Assembly (NCBI GenBank): GCA_964503885.1
Contig: CAZDCD010000004.1
Span: 124,001-188,000, forward strand
Reading direction: 5' to 3'
Length of the DNA: 64,000 bases
From: CAZDCD01 sp964503885
Lineage (GTDB): Bacteria; Bacteroidota; Bacteroidia; Bacteroidales; UBA10428
Shown here: positions 7,597 to 17,067 of the stretch, piece by piece
How the letters are laid out: each line of letters opens with the position of its first letter
Numbering within the stretch: the first letter of the stretch is position 1
Translations under genes and position numbers: made by a program
The notes under the pieces: model-generated
The model's input: the letters and a program-made list of their open reading frames with translations, nothing else
The model's database searches: none
Told to the model about the DNA's origin: nothing

Positions 7597-9921
7597 TTAT
7601 ACCATTTTTTCGAGAGCCGAAAACAATTTCTTTACATTCTTATGGGTTTCTTCGTCAAAATCCGAAGATTTGGTGTGGTTATCTTTCAAACAGGTAAGGA
7701 AAGATGAAGCCAGTAAAGTCCTTGATAAGGCATTCGCCTGGATATGCTCGGAATTCGACTCAGTAATGCCGATCCTTTTTTGAAGAATGAAGCGTTTAAA
7801 ATCGATCGTTGAAAAAACATCTTCGATCATGATATAGCTGTCGATAACTTTGATTTTCTGCTCTGCATCTTTTTCTTTTCCGATGAAAAGAATTCTCTTC
7901 AATTCATCAGCAAATTGCTTATTCTCCCCGTTTCCGATTAAAAGTACCGAAAAGTCGATTTTCCATCCTGTGAGAAGGTTGGACAGAGAATTTATCCCCG
8001 TAAGGCCTGATGAAGGAATGAAATTAACCTCTTTAGTAAATGCAAAGAGAGCAGTAATAGCATTGAGATAATAAAATGTGACGGTATCCTGAACGATGAT
8101 ATTGTTTTTGTTTTTGATAAGTTGCTGTTCATTAAGTCGCGCACCCATAAGAGAATAAATGGGAGAAAGCGTATCAGAAGATGCATTGTGAAGCGATTTA
8201 GCATCGAGAATGACTGTTTCACTGTATTCATCTTCTACATTAGCACGCTGAACCGCAAGTAGCCTGTATATTTTATTGATATCCACCAAGTGCGGAGAAT
8301 GTGTTGAGTACAGGATCTGCATTTTATTCTTGAGGTCTTCAAAAACAGCAAGCACATCTTCCTGTGCCCTGGCATGCAGACTTAATCCGGGTTCATCAAT
8401 TAGCAGGATACGGTTTATGCTGTTTTGTTTTGCAGAGGCTTTCAGTTCAAGATAAAATGAAAGAAACCACCGAACGCCCCTGCTTCGTTGTTTGGGATAA
8501 AGCCTTTCCGATTTATCCTTGATCCAGAATTCAAGGTAGGGTTTTCCACTCTTTTCGGGAACAGTATAGTCGTAATGTTCAAGTTCGAAATTCAACGTTA
8601 TTTTGTTATTCTTTCCCACATTTTGCCTCCAGTAATCCTGGAAATTAATGGTAATCTCTCCATTAAGGTTTTCGATTTTCTGTTTTAATATCCGGTGATT
8701 CTTTTCCCTGAAAAAATCTGAATTCAAGCCTGCAATCAGGAGAAAATTCTTAGCTGCCTTATAACCTTCTGCGTTTGCATTTTCCGTGAGGAGGTCCTCA
8801 AGATCGATCTTATTGGGCAACAGGCTGCTGAAATCCTCAAAAAATTCAAATTCGGGGATATGTTCTGCGATTATCTCCCCGATGTCTTCTGCAGTCAATT
8901 GTTTTTTCTCGTATTCAAGCTCTGCTATTGCCTCAGATTCGGCAATCCTGTATGAATACCCGTCGAAAACTTTTGCTGCAACAGACTTTAATAATGATTC
9001 ATTCTCAGAAGCCTGCTCAAATTCAGCGTTGATCCTGTTATATTCCGCTTTTGCCAGTTCAAGCCTCTGAATAGCCGATCTCTTTTCCCTGTCGTTCGAA
9101 CAGATATCAAATAAATGCTCAGCTTCCCTAAGATGCAATGCAACCTGTTTGAGTTCATATTCTGCCCTCCTGATCACTTCAATGGCTTCATTGCATTTCC
9201 TGCATATTGTTACTTTTTCCGAGATTTCCTGGGTTTGCAACTTCTTTTCTTCGAATTTCTTTACCTGCGTGTTAAACAATTCCTCCTTTTGCTGATAAAC
9301 CTGTTTTGCCGATTCAAGCTCCTGTTCCGAAATTAATTTTACATCGGGTTTACGGGCCTTTTTTACCTTTTTTTTAGCCGTCTCGAGTTTAATATACCAT
9401 TCATTCAACTGATCTCTTGCTTCGTTTTTTTCATTCTCTGACGACTCCATTTCTTTCACAATACGATCGGCTTTCTGAAGGAGTTCACTGATTTCATCCC
9501 GCACACGCTTCTCAAGATCTTCTTTTGCCTTTCTCAGGTTTTCAAAATATTCAACAATCTCATGATCGGCTATTTTTATTATGCTCGACCGGTCTTCTTT
9601 CCACTCCCTTAACAGCACCACATCTTTCTTGGTTTTGAGAAGTGTGGCAAGTGATTCAGGAATTTTTCTAATGTCGAGAAAATCGATGAGGGTTGAGTTT
9701 TCAAGATCAAATATGCAGGCTACATAAGGAAAGGTCATATCGCTCCGAAGGACATCATCTGAAATCCTGGCTTCATAAAAGCTTCTGAGGGCTTCAAGCA
9801 CTGATGTTTTTCCCGATTCATTCTGGCCTATCAATGCCGTTATATTATCATATGCAAGATAATTCCAGCCTGAATCAATAATCGACCTGTAATTCTTTAT
9901 GTTAAATGCCCTGAGTTTCAT
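7597..9921 (-). CDS. OLD-like AAA ATPase with coiled coil and degenerate Toprim domain
   Basis: 774 residues. The N-terminus is an ABC/SMC-type ATPase half with Walker A GQNESGKT (32-39). Residues 125-350 are a long charged coiled coil with a central CxxC (Cys240, Cys243), Rad50-like in form. Walker B ILLIDEP (505-511) and the downstream YSTHSPHLVDI (538-548) complete the ATPase head. The region after 605 aligns by pattern with the Toprim nuclease of OLD proteins (IIVQDTVTFYYLNAI, then a Gly-rich turn and VLLIGNGENK), but the first acidic residue is Gln611 and the DxD-like motif is absent. OLD proteins are involved in DNA repair or phage defence. Here an ATPase with an inactive nuclease partner domain is inferred. 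The SpoIIE-type gene lies 64 bases upstream on the same strand. Confidence 0.8.
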   Translation of the reverse strand: MKLRAFNIKNYRSIIDSGWNYLAYDNITALIGQNESGKTSVLEALRSFYEARISDDVLRSDMTFPYVACIFDLENSTLIDFLDIRKIPESLATLLKTKKDVVLLREWKEDRSSIIKIADHEIVEYFENLRKAKEDLEKRVRDEISELLQKADRIVKEMESSENEKNEARDQLNEWYIKLETAKKKVKKARKPDVKLISEQELESAKQVYQQKEELFNTQVKKFEEKKLQTQEISEKVTICRKCNEAIEVIRRAEYELKQVALHLREAEHLFDICSNDREKRSAIQRLELAKAEYNRINAEFEQASENESLLKSVAAKVFDGYSYRIAESEAIAELEYEKKQLTAEDIGEIIAEHIPEFEFFEDFSSLLPNKIDLEDLLTENANAEGYKAAKNFLLIAGLNSDFFREKNHRILKQKIENLNGEITINFQDYWRQNVGKNNKITLNFELEHYDYTVPEKSGKPYLEFWIKDKSERLYPKQRSRGVRWFLSFYLELKASAKQNSINRILLIDEPGLSLHARAQEDVLAVFEDLKNKMQILYSTHSPHLVDINKIYRLLAVQRANVEDEYSETVILDAKSLHNASSDTLSPIYSLMGARLNEQQLIKNKNNIIVQDTVTFYYLNAITALFAFTKEVNFIPSSGLTGINSLSNLLTGWKIDFSVLLIGNGENKQFADELKRILFIGKEKDAEQKIKVIDSYIMIEDVFSTIDFKRFILQKRIGITESNSEHIQANALSRTLLASSFLTCLKDNHTKSSDFDEETHKNVKKLFSALEKMV

Positions 9922-9954
9922 ACTATAGAATGGCTTTCCTTATATCTTTTATGA

Positions 9955-9962
9955 CAAAACTA
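9955..9962 (-). promoter_or_regulatory. -7 promoter box for the OLD-like gene
   Basis: TAGTTTTG on the minus strand matches TAnnTTTG and would give a leader of roughly 30 bases. A TTTG further upstream is 24 bases away, rather far for a -33 element. Confidence 0.35.
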
Positions 9963-9985
9963 AAGTACCTAAAATGTTACACCTT

Positions 9986-10822
9986 TCAAAATTTGTCGGC
10001 ACTATACTTATATCCCACAATCAGCACATCATCCAACTGAGGATATCCGTACTTCCATGTTTCAAATGCATTCCTGAGTTTTTCTTTCTGATCCTCCATG
10101 GGCAGTTTATATACCTGCTTGAGTAAATTCCGGAACGGCTGGTATTTAAATTTTTTTCCTCCCGGACCACCGAACTGATCAACAAATCCATCCGAAAACA
10201 GGTAAACCATATCACCCCGTTCGAGTGTTATGTTATGTGTTTTAAATGACCTTTCTTCATCTGCTGCAACACCGATGGGCATCTTGTCGCCCGGTACTTC
10301 AACCAGTTTGCCACGATGAATAATATAGATCGGATTGAATGCTCCGGCGAACTGAATGTTCCATGACGTGTTTTCCAAAATGCACAATGACATATCAATG
10401 CCGTCTTTCTGTTCCTGTTCTACCCCGGTTTGTCCCAGGGCTTTCATAATCGCCTCGCGCATCTGGTTGAGTATCATTCCTGCTGATGAGTATGTAGCGC
10501 GGTTGACCACTTCAGTGAGAACGGTTATGCCAAGAATGCTCATGAATGCTCCCGGAACACCATGTCCCGTGCAATCAGCCACAGCAATAATTGTTTCCGA
10601 CTTTTTTCTTGTAATCCAGTAGAAATCACCGCTCACCACATCTTTTGGTTGAAAGTATATGAAATGTTCCGGAAGCAGCCTGCTGATGAAGTCCGCTGAA
10701 GGTAAAAGGGCCTTCTGAATATAACTCGCATAACGGATGCTTTCGGCTAGTTCATTGCGTTGCCTGCTGATTTCCTGTTTTTGTGAATTAATTGTTGCTT
10801 TTAGGCTCTTTTCTGAAAGCAT
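9986..10822 (-). CDS. SpoIIE-type PP2C serine phosphatase
   Basis: 278 residues. A short coiled coil (about 5-30, ISRQRNELAESIRYASYIQKALLP) leads into a PP2C-like SpoIIE domain with the metal-binding motifs SGDFYW (about 65-70), ADCTGHGVPGAFMS and, near the end, YLFSDGFVDQFGG. Such proteins dephosphorylate Ser/Thr of STAS-type or SiaC-type regulators in partner switches. The coiled coil is the usual linker to a sensor domain, which this protein lacks, so it may take its signal from another protein. A SiaC homologue lies at 17068, a plausible substrate but not adjacent. The start is the ATG (MLSEKS) just 40 bases from an inverted repeat. Confidence 0.88.
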   Translation of the reverse strand: MLSEKSLKATINSQKQEISRQRNELAESIRYASYIQKALLPSADFISRLLPEHFIYFQPKDVVSGDFYWITRKKSETIIAVADCTGHGVPGAFMSILGITVLTEVVNRATYSSAGMILNQMREAIMKALGQTGVEQEQKDGIDMSLCILENTSWNIQFAGAFNPIYIIHRGKLVEVPGDKMPIGVAADEERSFKTHNITLERGDMVYLFSDGFVDQFGGPGGKKFKYQPFRNLLKQVYKLPMEDQKEKLRNAFETWKYGYPQLDDVLIVGYKYSADKF

Positions 10823-10863
10823 TTTCAGTTATTTTCAGGATTTATTGGTGTTTTATGCAACCT

Positions 10864-10886
10864 TTTTACGCATCTATTACGTAAAA
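10864..10886. repeat. Inverted repeat upstream of the SpoIIE-type gene
   Basis: TTTTACG at 10864-10870 and CGTAAAA at 10880-10886 are perfect inverted arms with a 9-base spacer, about 40 bases before the phosphatase start. It could be an operator or a small hairpin in the leader; there is no T-tract to suggest termination. Confidence 0.4.
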
Positions 10887-10962
10887 GTAGTGAATATTCT
10901 TGACGAACTGACAAATAACGGGGACAAACCAATTGATATTGTTGATTAAATTAATAATATCG

Positions 10963-11109
10963 GTGATCTTGGAAAAAGCCTTTTTGCTAGGGTTGCTTTA
11001 TTTTTTTATTTTGTGTTTCATCCTGTTTGCCATCATTGCCAGAAATGCTCCGGAATATATTGAAAAAGAAGATGGTACGCTTACCAGGGTTGATAAAAAA
11101 AAAAGATAA
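10963..11109 (+). CDS. Possible small membrane protein (48 aa)
   Basis: A 48-codon plus-strand frame with a GTG start. It begins with ILEKAF, then a hydrophobic stretch (about residues 7-26, LLGLLYFFILCFILFAII), then a charged tail ending in TRVDKKKR. The layout is that of a single-span protein with a cytoplasmic basic tail. There is no ATG, no clear ribosome binding site and no terminator, so the call is tentative. It lies between two minus-strand genes. Confidence 0.35.
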   Translation: MILEKAFLLGLLYFFILCFILFAIIARNAPEYIEKEDGTLTRVDKKKR

Positions 11110-11131
11110 GAAACCCGCAAAGCATAAAAAT

Positions 11132-13099
11132 CTAAAAGGCAGTTCCTGAGTTTTTAAACACCGTAATGTTTCCGTTGTTAGTCAGCTGCATCAGAAGGTT
11201 ACCCTGATCATCCAGTATAAAATCCTGCAGTACGGCATCTGGTATTTGCAACATTCCAAGCTGGTTGCCATCCTGGGTCATCGAAATCAATCTGTTTCCA
11301 CTATAGGAATTGGTATTGATGATCAGCTTTCCGTCGGCCGTACAAACCATTTTCTGAGGCGTCAGCATACTGGCATTGGTTAATTCCTTGATATATGCAA
11401 TATTACCATTGCCGGTTGTTTTGATCAGCACCATATTGTTTTGATCCCTGAGTCCGGCAAACATTTGTGAGCCGTCGGGTAACAAGGTTGTACAGGTAAT
11501 GCTGTCGGAAACATCGAGTTGCTTATCCCAAAGCATATACCCTTTTGAATTCATTTTTACCAGCCATCCCGAGCCCGCCACACAAATATTATCCTGTACA
11601 TCGATCTTCAGGTCATTTATTTCTCCCGGTGATGTATAAATTCTGTTCCATAATTTTTTACCCGAATTATTGATCACCATGATGCTGTACCTGTGCCCGA
11701 GTGAGTCGAGGTCAGCATATCCTCCGAGAACAATTTCATTTGCGGAATTTACTGCCAGAGATGTGACAATCCATTTTCCAAGCGTTCTGTTCCATAGTTT
11801 TCTTCCGTCTTTGTCGAGCTCAAATATCCAGGTTTCCTGTGATGCCGAATCATCGCTCAGATAGGTATATCCCAGGACCAGCACATCTCCCAGTGTGTTA
11901 ACTGCAACCCGGTATACGCTGTCTTTATAACGGCCTCCCAGTATCTTATTCCAGATCATGTGGCCGTCCTTATCCAGTTTAAGTACCCATGCATCTTCGT
12001 AGAGCGAATCAGATTGAATAGTATTACCGGAAATAACATACAGGCCATTACCTGCTGAAGCAATTCCACCAGCTGATTCAGGCCAGTTGTTATTATCGAA
12101 ACTTCGTGACCATTGAAGGTTGTTTAGCGCAATTCCTGCACGGTTAAAATATTTCATGCCCAAATCAAGCGATTTAAGATTGAATATATCAATATAGTAA
12201 CTTCCTTCGGGGTATTTGTGAATGAATGCATCGTACGCTTCGAGTGTTTGTATTTTTTTTGCGTATTCATATAAGAGTTGACGCTGAATTTGCTTTGCAT
12301 CTGCAATTTCCAACGCGTCGGGATATTTCGCAATAAAATTATCAAGTGCTTCGATCGTGTTTTTTTGTTTTGCTTCCCTGAAAGCTGCTGCATTCCGCAT
12401 CTTCATGGCAGTGCTGTAATCATTGGCCCCCGAATAGTTCCTCATATATGTCTCATAGGCCTCTACAGTATTGATTCGTTTTGCTTTTTCGTAAGCCAGC
12501 TTATCCCGGTACTTTATTGCTTTAGGTATCTGAGCGGCATCGGGAAATTTCCGGATGAACTCAAGATACCCCTCGAGGGTGTTCTGTTTTTCATATTTTC
12601 TGAATTCAAGCTGATTCCTTATGTGGATAACATTCTGATAATACCTGTAATCGGGAAATTTCTCAATCACCTGGTACGCCAGATCCAGATTATTCTCCTC
12701 CCTGATGTATTTTATCAGCTGTGCCTCTACAGTGCCTATAGCCTGGGCCATCTTTTTGTTTACAGGCCAGCTGCTCCTCCTGATCTCGGTATTTGCAAAG
12801 TACTCGGCAATAACCTCCCGCTCTTCAGGAGTCAGGCTGTTCATGTTTTCATCCACGATCAGGGCATACGACCAGGCATCCACCACATTGTGGTAGGGTG
12901 AATTGGTATCTGCAGCCAGTATCATCAAACCAAAATTTATACCGGCATCATTCCGGGCAGAGGGATATTGTTTGTCAAAACTTTCTTTTGCCCTGGAGTA
13001 ATCTGATTTTTCGAGTTGTTTATACGCTCTTTTCAGATCCTGTGGGGTTGCATTTACCAGGATAAAAAAAGTTGCAGTTGCGAGTAAAACCTGTTTCAT
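11132..13099 (-). CDS. Exported protein with helical repeats and C-terminal propeller
   Basis: 655 residues. A signal peptide (about 1-18) is followed by helical repeats. From about 165 to 310 four copies of a roughly 35-residue unit are visible, each with an [NIQ]T-[LVI]-E-[AG] turn and ending KYPD or KFPD, a TPR-like arrangement. From about 330 the sequence becomes a beta-propeller of WxR/WNK units (LDKDGHMIWNKILGG, LDKDGRKLWNRTLG, INNSGKKLWNRIY) as in SBBP/Kelch-like Bacteroidota proteins. It follows the OmpA-family gene by 34 bases on the same strand, so both are probably one operon. A periplasmic or outer-membrane scaffold role is inferred. Confidence 0.75.
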   Translation of the reverse strand: MKQVLLATATFFILVNATPQDLKRAYKQLEKSDYSRAKESFDKQYPSARNDAGINFGLMILAADTNSPYHNVVDAWSYALIVDENMNSLTPEEREVIAEYFANTEIRRSSWPVNKKMAQAIGTVEAQLIKYIREENNLDLAYQVIEKFPDYRYYQNVIHIRNQLEFRKYEKQNTLEGYLEFIRKFPDAAQIPKAIKYRDKLAYEKAKRINTVEAYETYMRNYSGANDYSTAMKMRNAAAFREAKQKNTIEALDNFIAKYPDALEIADAKQIQRQLLYEYAKKIQTLEAYDAFIHKYPEGSYYIDIFNLKSLDLGMKYFNRAGIALNNLQWSRSFDNNNWPESAGGIASAGNGLYVISGNTIQSDSLYEDAWVLKLDKDGHMIWNKILGGRYKDSVYRVAVNTLGDVLVLGYTYLSDDSASQETWIFELDKDGRKLWNRTLGKWIVTSLAVNSANEIVLGGYADLDSLGHRYSIMVINNSGKKLWNRIYTSPGEINDLKIDVQDNICVAGSGWLVKMNSKGYMLWDKQLDVSDSITCTTLLPDGSQMFAGLRDQNNMVLIKTTGNGNIAYIKELTNASMLTPQKMVCTADGKLIINTNSYSGNRLISMTQDGNQLGMLQIPDAVLQDFILDDQGNLLMQLTNNGNITVFKNSGTAF

Positions 13100-13133
13100 T
13101 GGATATGATTTTGGATTTGATGATGAATGCCGC

Positions 13134-14534
13134 TTATTTCTTGATCAGGGTGAACTCAACCCTCCGGTTCTGCGCCCTGCCTTCCTCTGTAAGATTTGTA
13201 TCGATCGGCCTGGATTCGCCATAACCTATACTGTTTATCCTCGAAGGATCAACTCCCTGGCTGACCAGGTAATCTGTCACCGACCTCGCTCTTCCTTCAG
13301 AAAGTTTTTGATTGTATGCATCAGAACCTTCGCTGTCTGTATGACCCGATATCTCAATCTTCTTAATATCGTTTTCCAGCATGAACTGAACCACTTTGTT
13401 CAGTTCAATGTATGATTCGGGAAGCAAATCGGTCTTATTGAATTCAAAGAATATATTCTCAAGCACAATCGAAGAGCCCTCTTCAATATTCCTTAGTCCG
13501 TCAGCAAATTTATCGATAACGATCACCGGCTCAACAAAGGTAATGGTTCCAGAAGACCTGCAATTATAGGAATCAAACGCCGTATAGGAATACTTTCCTG
13601 CAGGAAGGTTTTTCAACTCGGGACCTCTCAGGTTCTTATTCCAGGATACATTGTAGGGCGGTGTACCGCCAATCATTGACAGCTTGATGTATCCGTCATT
13701 CAGTATTCGTTTTGTTTCACCTGTTACCGGATTTCTTCCGCCGGTATAGGAGGTATCAACCACCCTCGCCTCAAAATCATGCTTTACACAGGGGCAAACA
13801 TCGCAGTCATCGATCGGCTTTACAGCCACATCATCAAAATAGTAGTAAGCATACGCCTTATTCCTCAGGTTAACGATATTTTTATCGGTAACCACATAAT
13901 TGGTGGTTTCATAATCCTTAAAATTACCAATGGTAAAAAACTTCTCACCACCTTTGGCCTGGTATACATCACAGATTTCCTGCCACTCCTCTACATCGTC
14001 GAGAAAAAGCCCTGGTGCAGTGGTCAGCTGAGGTGATACATTCATGGCATCCACACCTTCTGTGGATACCTTACCGGCTGTAAAGTAGACCCCGACCTGG
14101 TCAACCGCAAGTCTCGAACCTGAAGCCAGCCTGTAATTATAAGTGATGCAGTATTTCATACCGGCGACCATTGGCACCGACAGTTCTCCCTGAATATATT
14201 CACGCCTGTTTTCTTCGGTGCCGGTAAGGATTGCCCCGGCATACCCGTTCCCTTCTTTTGGCTCGCTGTTTCCCGCAAAATTTTGAGGTACACCGCCATC
14301 ATTCGATCCGCACCGGTTAAAATAATCGGGCGCCGCAAAAGTAGGGTAAGACCAGCCCGGTACCAGTTTGTGGGATTGATTTTCAGGGTTGTGTGATTTC
14401 GGGCAATCATAGTATTCTTCAAAGCCCGGATTCAGCACAAGATTTTTTCCCTGACCCCGGACTTCAATACCGTGAACCGCCATAAGGGATGATATTAAAA
14501 GAACAGTAAAACACCTTGATTGATTTAGTTTCAT
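13134..14534 (-). CDS. OmpA-family outer membrane protein
   Basis: 466 residues. After the signal peptide (1-28, ending RGQ) comes a beta-sandwich of the kind that starts with NLVLNPGFEEYYDCP in many Bacteroidota surface proteins. A short region resembling a SprB-type or PKD-like repeat (DGYIKLSMIGGTPPYNVSW, about 285) follows. Residues 350-466 are an OmpA C-terminal domain that binds peptidoglycan (IFFEFNKTDLLPES, ISGHTDSEGSDAYNQKLSEGRA, GYGESRPI, NRRVEFTL). It should tie the outer membrane to the cell wall. It is first in an apparent two-gene operon with the repeat/propeller protein. Confidence 0.88.
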   Translation of the reverse strand: MKLNQSRCFTVLLISSLMAVHGIEVRGQGKNLVLNPGFEEYYDCPKSHNPENQSHKLVPGWSYPTFAAPDYFNRCGSNDGGVPQNFAGNSEPKEGNGYAGAILTGTEENRREYIQGELSVPMVAGMKYCITYNYRLASGSRLAVDQVGVYFTAGKVSTEGVDAMNVSPQLTTAPGLFLDDVEEWQEICDVYQAKGGEKFFTIGNFKDYETTNYVVTDKNIVNLRNKAYAYYYFDDVAVKPIDDCDVCPCVKHDFEARVVDTSYTGGRNPVTGETKRILNDGYIKLSMIGGTPPYNVSWNKNLRGPELKNLPAGKYSYTAFDSYNCRSSGTITFVEPVIVIDKFADGLRNIEEGSSIVLENIFFEFNKTDLLPESYIELNKVVQFMLENDIKKIEISGHTDSEGSDAYNQKLSEGRARSVTDYLVSQGVDPSRINSIGYGESRPIDTNLTEEGRAQNRRVEFTLIKK

Positions 14535-14706
14535 GGATATAGATTTTCTATAAATTTACAGAAATTAATGAAAATATTTATCAAAAGTAATGTCTGCAGA
14601 AAAATAAAAGAACATATTTTTGAACCCGGTATGCTTTCAGCAATTTAATTTCTTGAATTGGAAAATCCAAATGTTGTAAAATTTTTTTGTCTGTAAAACA
14701 CAAAAC

Positions 14707-15843
14707 ATGAAAAGTTTTATACTGCCCTTATACAGGGATGCGGCCGTGGAAATCACCAGGGCTGAAGACTGTTATCTGTATGATGAGGACGGAACACAAT
14801 ATGTCGATGCTGAATCGGGGGTATGGTGCTGCAATATCGGGCATTGCAATCCATTCATCACAAAGATTATAGAACAACAGTCAAAATACCTGATACATCA
14901 TGGGTACAGTTTTTATAACCGGTTTGCACAGGAATTGAGCCAAAAGTTGAATTCAATTTGTCATGTTGAAGAAGGAAGATCGGTATTCCTGTCTTCGGGC
15001 TCTGAGTCAATAAATCTGGCCATTACGCTTGCCATTCGCTTAACCCATAGGGAGAAATTACTTACTATCGGTGATTCGTTCTTAAGTTCATACGGCTATG
15101 GAATGCATGCTAAGGAAAATACGAATCTCATCCGGATCCCTGATGGAGATTATGATACTCTGGACAATACCGGTTTCGAAAGCATTGCAGCATTTGTTTT
15201 CGAACCCGGAACCTATTGGGGACTTGTTCACTTTGCATCAGAAGAATTTGTGCGGGTAATATCAGACAGAGCACATAAAAACGGATGCCTGATCATTGTA
15301 GATGAGGTAACTACAGGATTCGGACGAACAGGAAAATGGTTCGGATACGAACATTATGGCCTTAATCCCGATATTGTGGTCACTGGTAAAGGACTGGGTA
15401 ACGGCTATCCGGTGAGCGCTGTGACAGTAACCAGTTCTGTAGCCGGATTGTTTGGCGGGAATCCATTCCGTTATGCACAGTCACATCAGAATGATGCTCT
15501 GGGTTGTGCCATCGCACTTGGTGTCATTGAATTCATGAACAACCATGATCTCATACACAGGAGCGCCATTGTAGGCAATGAATTTAAGAACAGTCTTGAA
15601 AAGATCAGGAATAATCATCAAATTATCAGGGAAATACGCGGGAAAGGGTTAATGCTGGCCGTGGAATTCAACGATGCATCGGCTGCCGCATTTATCTATG
15701 GAGAATTGTTTAAAAGAGGTATCGCAGCAGGACTGAAAGAAAACATCCTGCGGTTTATGCCTCCACTGACAATAAAAGGTTCGGATCTGAAAGACATAGC
15801 TCTGGCACTGGAAGAATTGTTACTTGTACGTGAAATGCAGTAA
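14707..15843 (+). CDS. Class III PLP-dependent aminotransferase
   Basis: 378 residues of fold type I. The PLP-binding elements are visible: SSGSESINLA, the Asp of VDEVTTGFGRTG, and the Schiff-base lysine in VVTGKGLGNGYP. The protein is slightly shorter than acetylornithine or GABA aminotransferases (about 400). The substrate is an omega-amino or amino-ketone compound and cannot be fixed from sequence. The next plus-strand gene is kdsA, 300 bases away, so no pathway partner is adjacent. It starts at ATG after a very T-rich leader. Confidence 0.85.
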   Translation: MKSFILPLYRDAAVEITRAEDCYLYDEDGTQYVDAESGVWCCNIGHCNPFITKIIEQQSKYLIHHGYSFYNRFAQELSQKLNSICHVEEGRSVFLSSGSESINLAITLAIRLTHREKLLTIGDSFLSSYGYGMHAKENTNLIRIPDGDYDTLDNTGFESIAAFVFEPGTYWGLVHFASEEFVRVISDRAHKNGCLIIVDEVTTGFGRTGKWFGYEHYGLNPDIVVTGKGLGNGYPVSAVTVTSSVAGLFGGNPFRYAQSHQNDALGCAIALGVIEFMNNHDLIHRSAIVGNEFKNSLEKIRNNHQIIREIRGKGLMLAVEFNDASAAAFIYGELFKRGIAAGLKENILRFMPPLTIKGSDLKDIALALEELLLVREMQ

Positions 15844-15854
15844 AAAATTCCTAT

Positions 15855-16034
15855 TCAGGGACAAAGAATCCATATCGTAAGCTTATGCTTTTTCTCTTCT
15901 GCAAGGTTTCCTGTTGCTGCTCCCTTAATTATAGCATACAGACCGATCACAAATAATACCGGAGGACAGAAGAATATCCTGTCTGCGGCCAGTCCAGGAA
16001 AAAACCAGGCTGCGGCGATACCTACCTTCAGCAT
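15855..16034 (-). CDS. Possible small membrane protein (59 aa)
   Basis: On the minus strand a 59-codon frame (MLKVGIAAAWFF to TIWILCP) has a hydrophobic core RIFFCPPVLFVIGLYAIIKG followed by GNLAEEKKHK, a plausible two-helix membrane protein. The frame is open further upstream into kdsA, but starts there would overlap a certain gene. It fills most of the 300-base gap between the aminotransferase and kdsA. Nothing else supports it. Confidence 0.35.
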   Translation of the reverse strand: MLKVGIAAAWFFPGLAADRIFFCPPVLFVIGLYAIIKGAATGNLAEEKKHKLTIWILCP

Positions 16035-16146
16035 ACAAAGTATGAACCGCGAATGAATTAGTAAATTTTTATCCCGGAGATCAAAGAATTGCCGGGAATG
16101 ATGGAAAATAGCCCTATTTTGCCTAATTTTCCTGAAAATTAGGCTT

Positions 16147-16971
16147 ATGAAAATTTCAGACATTCTGCCTGACCTGAAGTATACCGAATCGGGTAACTTC
16201 TTTATGATCGCAGGGCCCTGTGTTGTTGAAGATTTTGCCATCTGCGACCAGATCGCCGGTCATGTGAATGAACTTTCACAACGGTACAGGATACCTTTCA
16301 TTTTTAAAGCATCGTATAAAAAAGCCAACCGGTCAAAACTTGAATCTTTCGCCGGAATAGGCGATAAAGAGGCTCTTGATATCCTGAAGGGAATTAAGCG
16401 AAAATACAACATTCCTGTGATTACCGATGTGCATACACCCGAAGAAACATATTTCGCCGCCGGATTTGTGGATATTCTTCAGATACCGGCGCTCTTATGC
16501 CGCCAGACCGAATTGCTGGTTGCCGCAGCTAAAACGGGTAAGGCGATCAACATTAAAAAAGGCCAGTTTCTGGCTCCGGAGTCCATGAAATATGCGATCG
16601 ATAAGGTGGTGCAATCGGGAAACAGGAAGGTAATGGTTACCGAACGTGGTTCTATGTTCGGTTATAACGATCTGATCGTTGATTTTCGAAGCATTGCTGA
16701 GATGCAGAAATTTAATCATCCTGTTGTGCTGGATATCACTCATTCTGTTCAGCAACCCAACCAGGTCACCGGTGTATCGGGCGGAAGGCCTGATATGATC
16801 GAAACTATCGCAAGGGCAGGAATTGCTGTTGGTGTCGACGGCATATTTCTTGAAACACACCCTGTCCCGGAAAAGGCATTGTCGGATGGTACGAACATGT
16901 TAAAAATGAATTATCTTGAAGAATTGCTCGTGTTGTTGCTCAAAATAAGAAAATCTCTGGAAGGATTATAG
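16147..16971 (+). CDS. kdsA: 3-deoxy-8-phosphooctulonate synthase (KDO8P synthase)
   Basis: KdsA condenses phosphoenolpyruvate with arabinose 5-phosphate to make KDO 8-phosphate for lipopolysaccharide inner core. The 274-residue protein carries the signature motifs GPCVVE (23-28), FKASYKKANRSK, ITDVHTPEE, LQIPALLCRQTELL, KGQFLAPE, TERGSMFGYN, DITHSVQQP and GVDGIFLETHPVPEKALSDG. The residue after GP is Cys25, as in the metal-dependent class (Asn in the E. coli metal-independent enzyme), so metal dependence is inferred. Confidence 0.97.
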   Translation: MKISDILPDLKYTESGNFFMIAGPCVVEDFAICDQIAGHVNELSQRYRIPFIFKASYKKANRSKLESFAGIGDKEALDILKGIKRKYNIPVITDVHTPEETYFAAGFVDILQIPALLCRQTELLVAAAKTGKAINIKKGQFLAPESMKYAIDKVVQSGNRKVMVTERGSMFGYNDLIVDFRSIAEMQKFNHPVVLDITHSVQQPNQVTGVSGGRPDMIETIARAGIAVGVDGIFLETHPVPEKALSDGTNMLKMNYLEELLVLLLKIRKSLEGL

Positions 16972-17067
16972 CCTGTAAGTCGATGGAATACGGTGCTGCA
17001 AAAATAGAATCCCTTAACTAACTATTTGTGGTATTGATTGGTTACCTGTATACTAACAGATGATCTC

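Noticed and set aside
16035..16241. Longer start for the small minus-strand membrane protein
   Set aside because: It would overlap the start of kdsA by about 95 bases.
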